Of a stretch of DNA of 6,202 nucleotides, positions 5,609 to 6,202 are shown one piece after another (within the stretch, counting starts at the first letter, position 1; each line of letters starts with the position of its first letter). Below the pieces are notes generated by a model that searched no databases, had not been told where the DNA came from, and worked only from the letters and a program-made list of their open reading frames with translations. Origin of the DNA: Nitrospirota bacterium (GTDB lineage Bacteria; Nitrospinota; Nitrospinia; Nitrospinales; VA-1). The stretch lies in contig QJWD01000423.1 of assembly GCA_003235465.1 (NCBI GenBank), positions 1 through 6,202 on the forward strand. Reading direction: 5' to 3'. The translations under genes and the position numbers were made by a program.

Positions 5609-6202
5609 TGCGAAACGCCGCCGCCTTGCTCATGGCATGCCTCGTCGTCTTGCCGCCTTCTCTCGCTGCCGGGGATAGTAAAAAAAGCCTGCCCTCCCGC
5701 ATCAAACAGGAAGAAAGCGACCTCGGCGAACTCAAGGAACGCATTCGAAAGCAGGAGAAATCCATCTCCATCGCCGGCGCCAAGGAATCCTCCCTGCTCA
5801 AGACGCTCGGCCGCATCGAGGAGCGGCTGGCGGTGCAGGAGAAGGAGCTTGGCGTGCTGCATCTCAAAATCGAGCACAACAAGGCCGAGATCGACAAGCT
5901 CGAAGGCCGCCTGGCCCAGGTGCAAAACCAGGTGAAGGGCCACAACCGGGTGATGGCCGGCCGGTTGCGCGCCATGTACAAGGAAGGCCCGCTGTTTGGC
6001 CTGAAAGCGCTGTTCTCGTCGGACAACATGGTCGACCTCCTGCGCCGAGTCAAATACATGCAGGCGCTCGCCGAGTTCGACCGCGCCCTGTTTAAGGATT
6101 ACAGCGCGCGCACCCTGAGCCTCAGGGAAAAGCGGGACGAACTGATTGCCGCCAGGGAAGCCCTGCTGGACCTGGAGGGCGAGCGGCGCGCCAAAAAGTT
6201 GC
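5608..6202 (+). CDS. envC: EnvC-like murein hydrolase activator, 3'-truncated by the window
   Basis: Periplasmic activator that links FtsEX to cell-wall amidases. The window holds 198 residues, open at the right edge. Residues 1-21 form a signal peptide (positive MRN, hydrophobic 5-15, likely cleavage after SLA or SLAA). Residues 27-115 are a heptad-like, charged coiled coil, followed by RLRAMYKEG (119-127) and LFSSDNMVDLLRRVKYMQALAEFDR in part (135-159), the pattern of the coiled-coil half of EnvC proteins, then a second coil to 198. The LytM/peptidase M23-like C-terminal domain would lie beyond the window, so amidase-activator identity rests on the coiled coil and on position after ftsEX. 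The ATG at 5608 overlaps the ftsX TGA by one base (TGATG), and GGGGG (5596-5600) sits seven bases upstream, indicating coupled translation. Confidence 0.88.
   Translation, partial: MRNAAALLMACLVVLPPSLAAGDSKKSLPSRIKQEESDLGELKERIRKQEKSISIAGAKESSLLKTLGRIEERLAVQEKELGVLHLKIEHNKAEIDKLEGRLAQVQNQVKGHNRVMAGRLRAMYKEGPLFGLKALFSSDNMVDLLRRVKYMQALAEFDRALFKDYSARTLSLREKRDELIAAREALLDLEGERRAKKL

Overview
This 6.2 kb window comes from a GC-rich Gram-negative (diderm) bacterium. Support for a diderm comes from a lipoprotein with a clear lipobox, an FtsEX–EnvC cell-separation operon and an RNase E/G-type ribonuclease. The lineage is not fixed by the sequence. HmuY-family proteins beside formylglycine-generating-enzyme-like (SUMF1-fold) lipoproteins would fit deltaproteobacteria in the broad sense, or groups such as Nitrospinota, but that is a weak inference.

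Layout. (1) Positions 1-1638, plus strand: the 3' part of an RNase E/G gene, entering from upstream. It carries both metal-binding aspartates, the CPxC zinc-link motif and a disordered charged tail. (2) Positions 1635-3124, minus strand: a probable two-gene operon running towards the ribonuclease gene. An N-terminally anchored HmuY-family protein comes first, followed 17 bases later by an SUMF1-fold lipoprotein whose stop codon overlaps the ribonuclease stop. (3) Positions 3125-3336: the only AT-rich stretch, a divergent intergenic region with weak promoter-like elements in both directions and a six-codon leader ORF. (4) Positions 3337-3966, plus strand: an unrecognised 209-residue protein. 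(5) Positions 4041-6202, plus strand: tightly overlapped ftsE, ftsX and a truncated envC-like gene.

How the genes work together. FtsE (ATPase) and FtsX (membrane subunit) form an ABC-type complex at the division septum. It passes conformational changes to the periplasmic coiled-coil activator encoded next, which switches on cell-wall amidases. Stop and start codons overlap at both junctions, as expected for translational coupling of a complex. The minus-strand pair would place two proteins at the cell envelope, one with a haem-binding-family fold and one with a fold often used for ligand binding or enzyme scaffolding.

No mobile element, CRISPR array, tRNA or rRNA was seen. The core genes are ordinary. 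The less ordinary parts are the cysteine-loop HmuY protein paired with a cysteine-less SUMF1-fold lipoprotein, the unknown protein upstream of ftsE, and the compact GC-rich structure just before ftsE.
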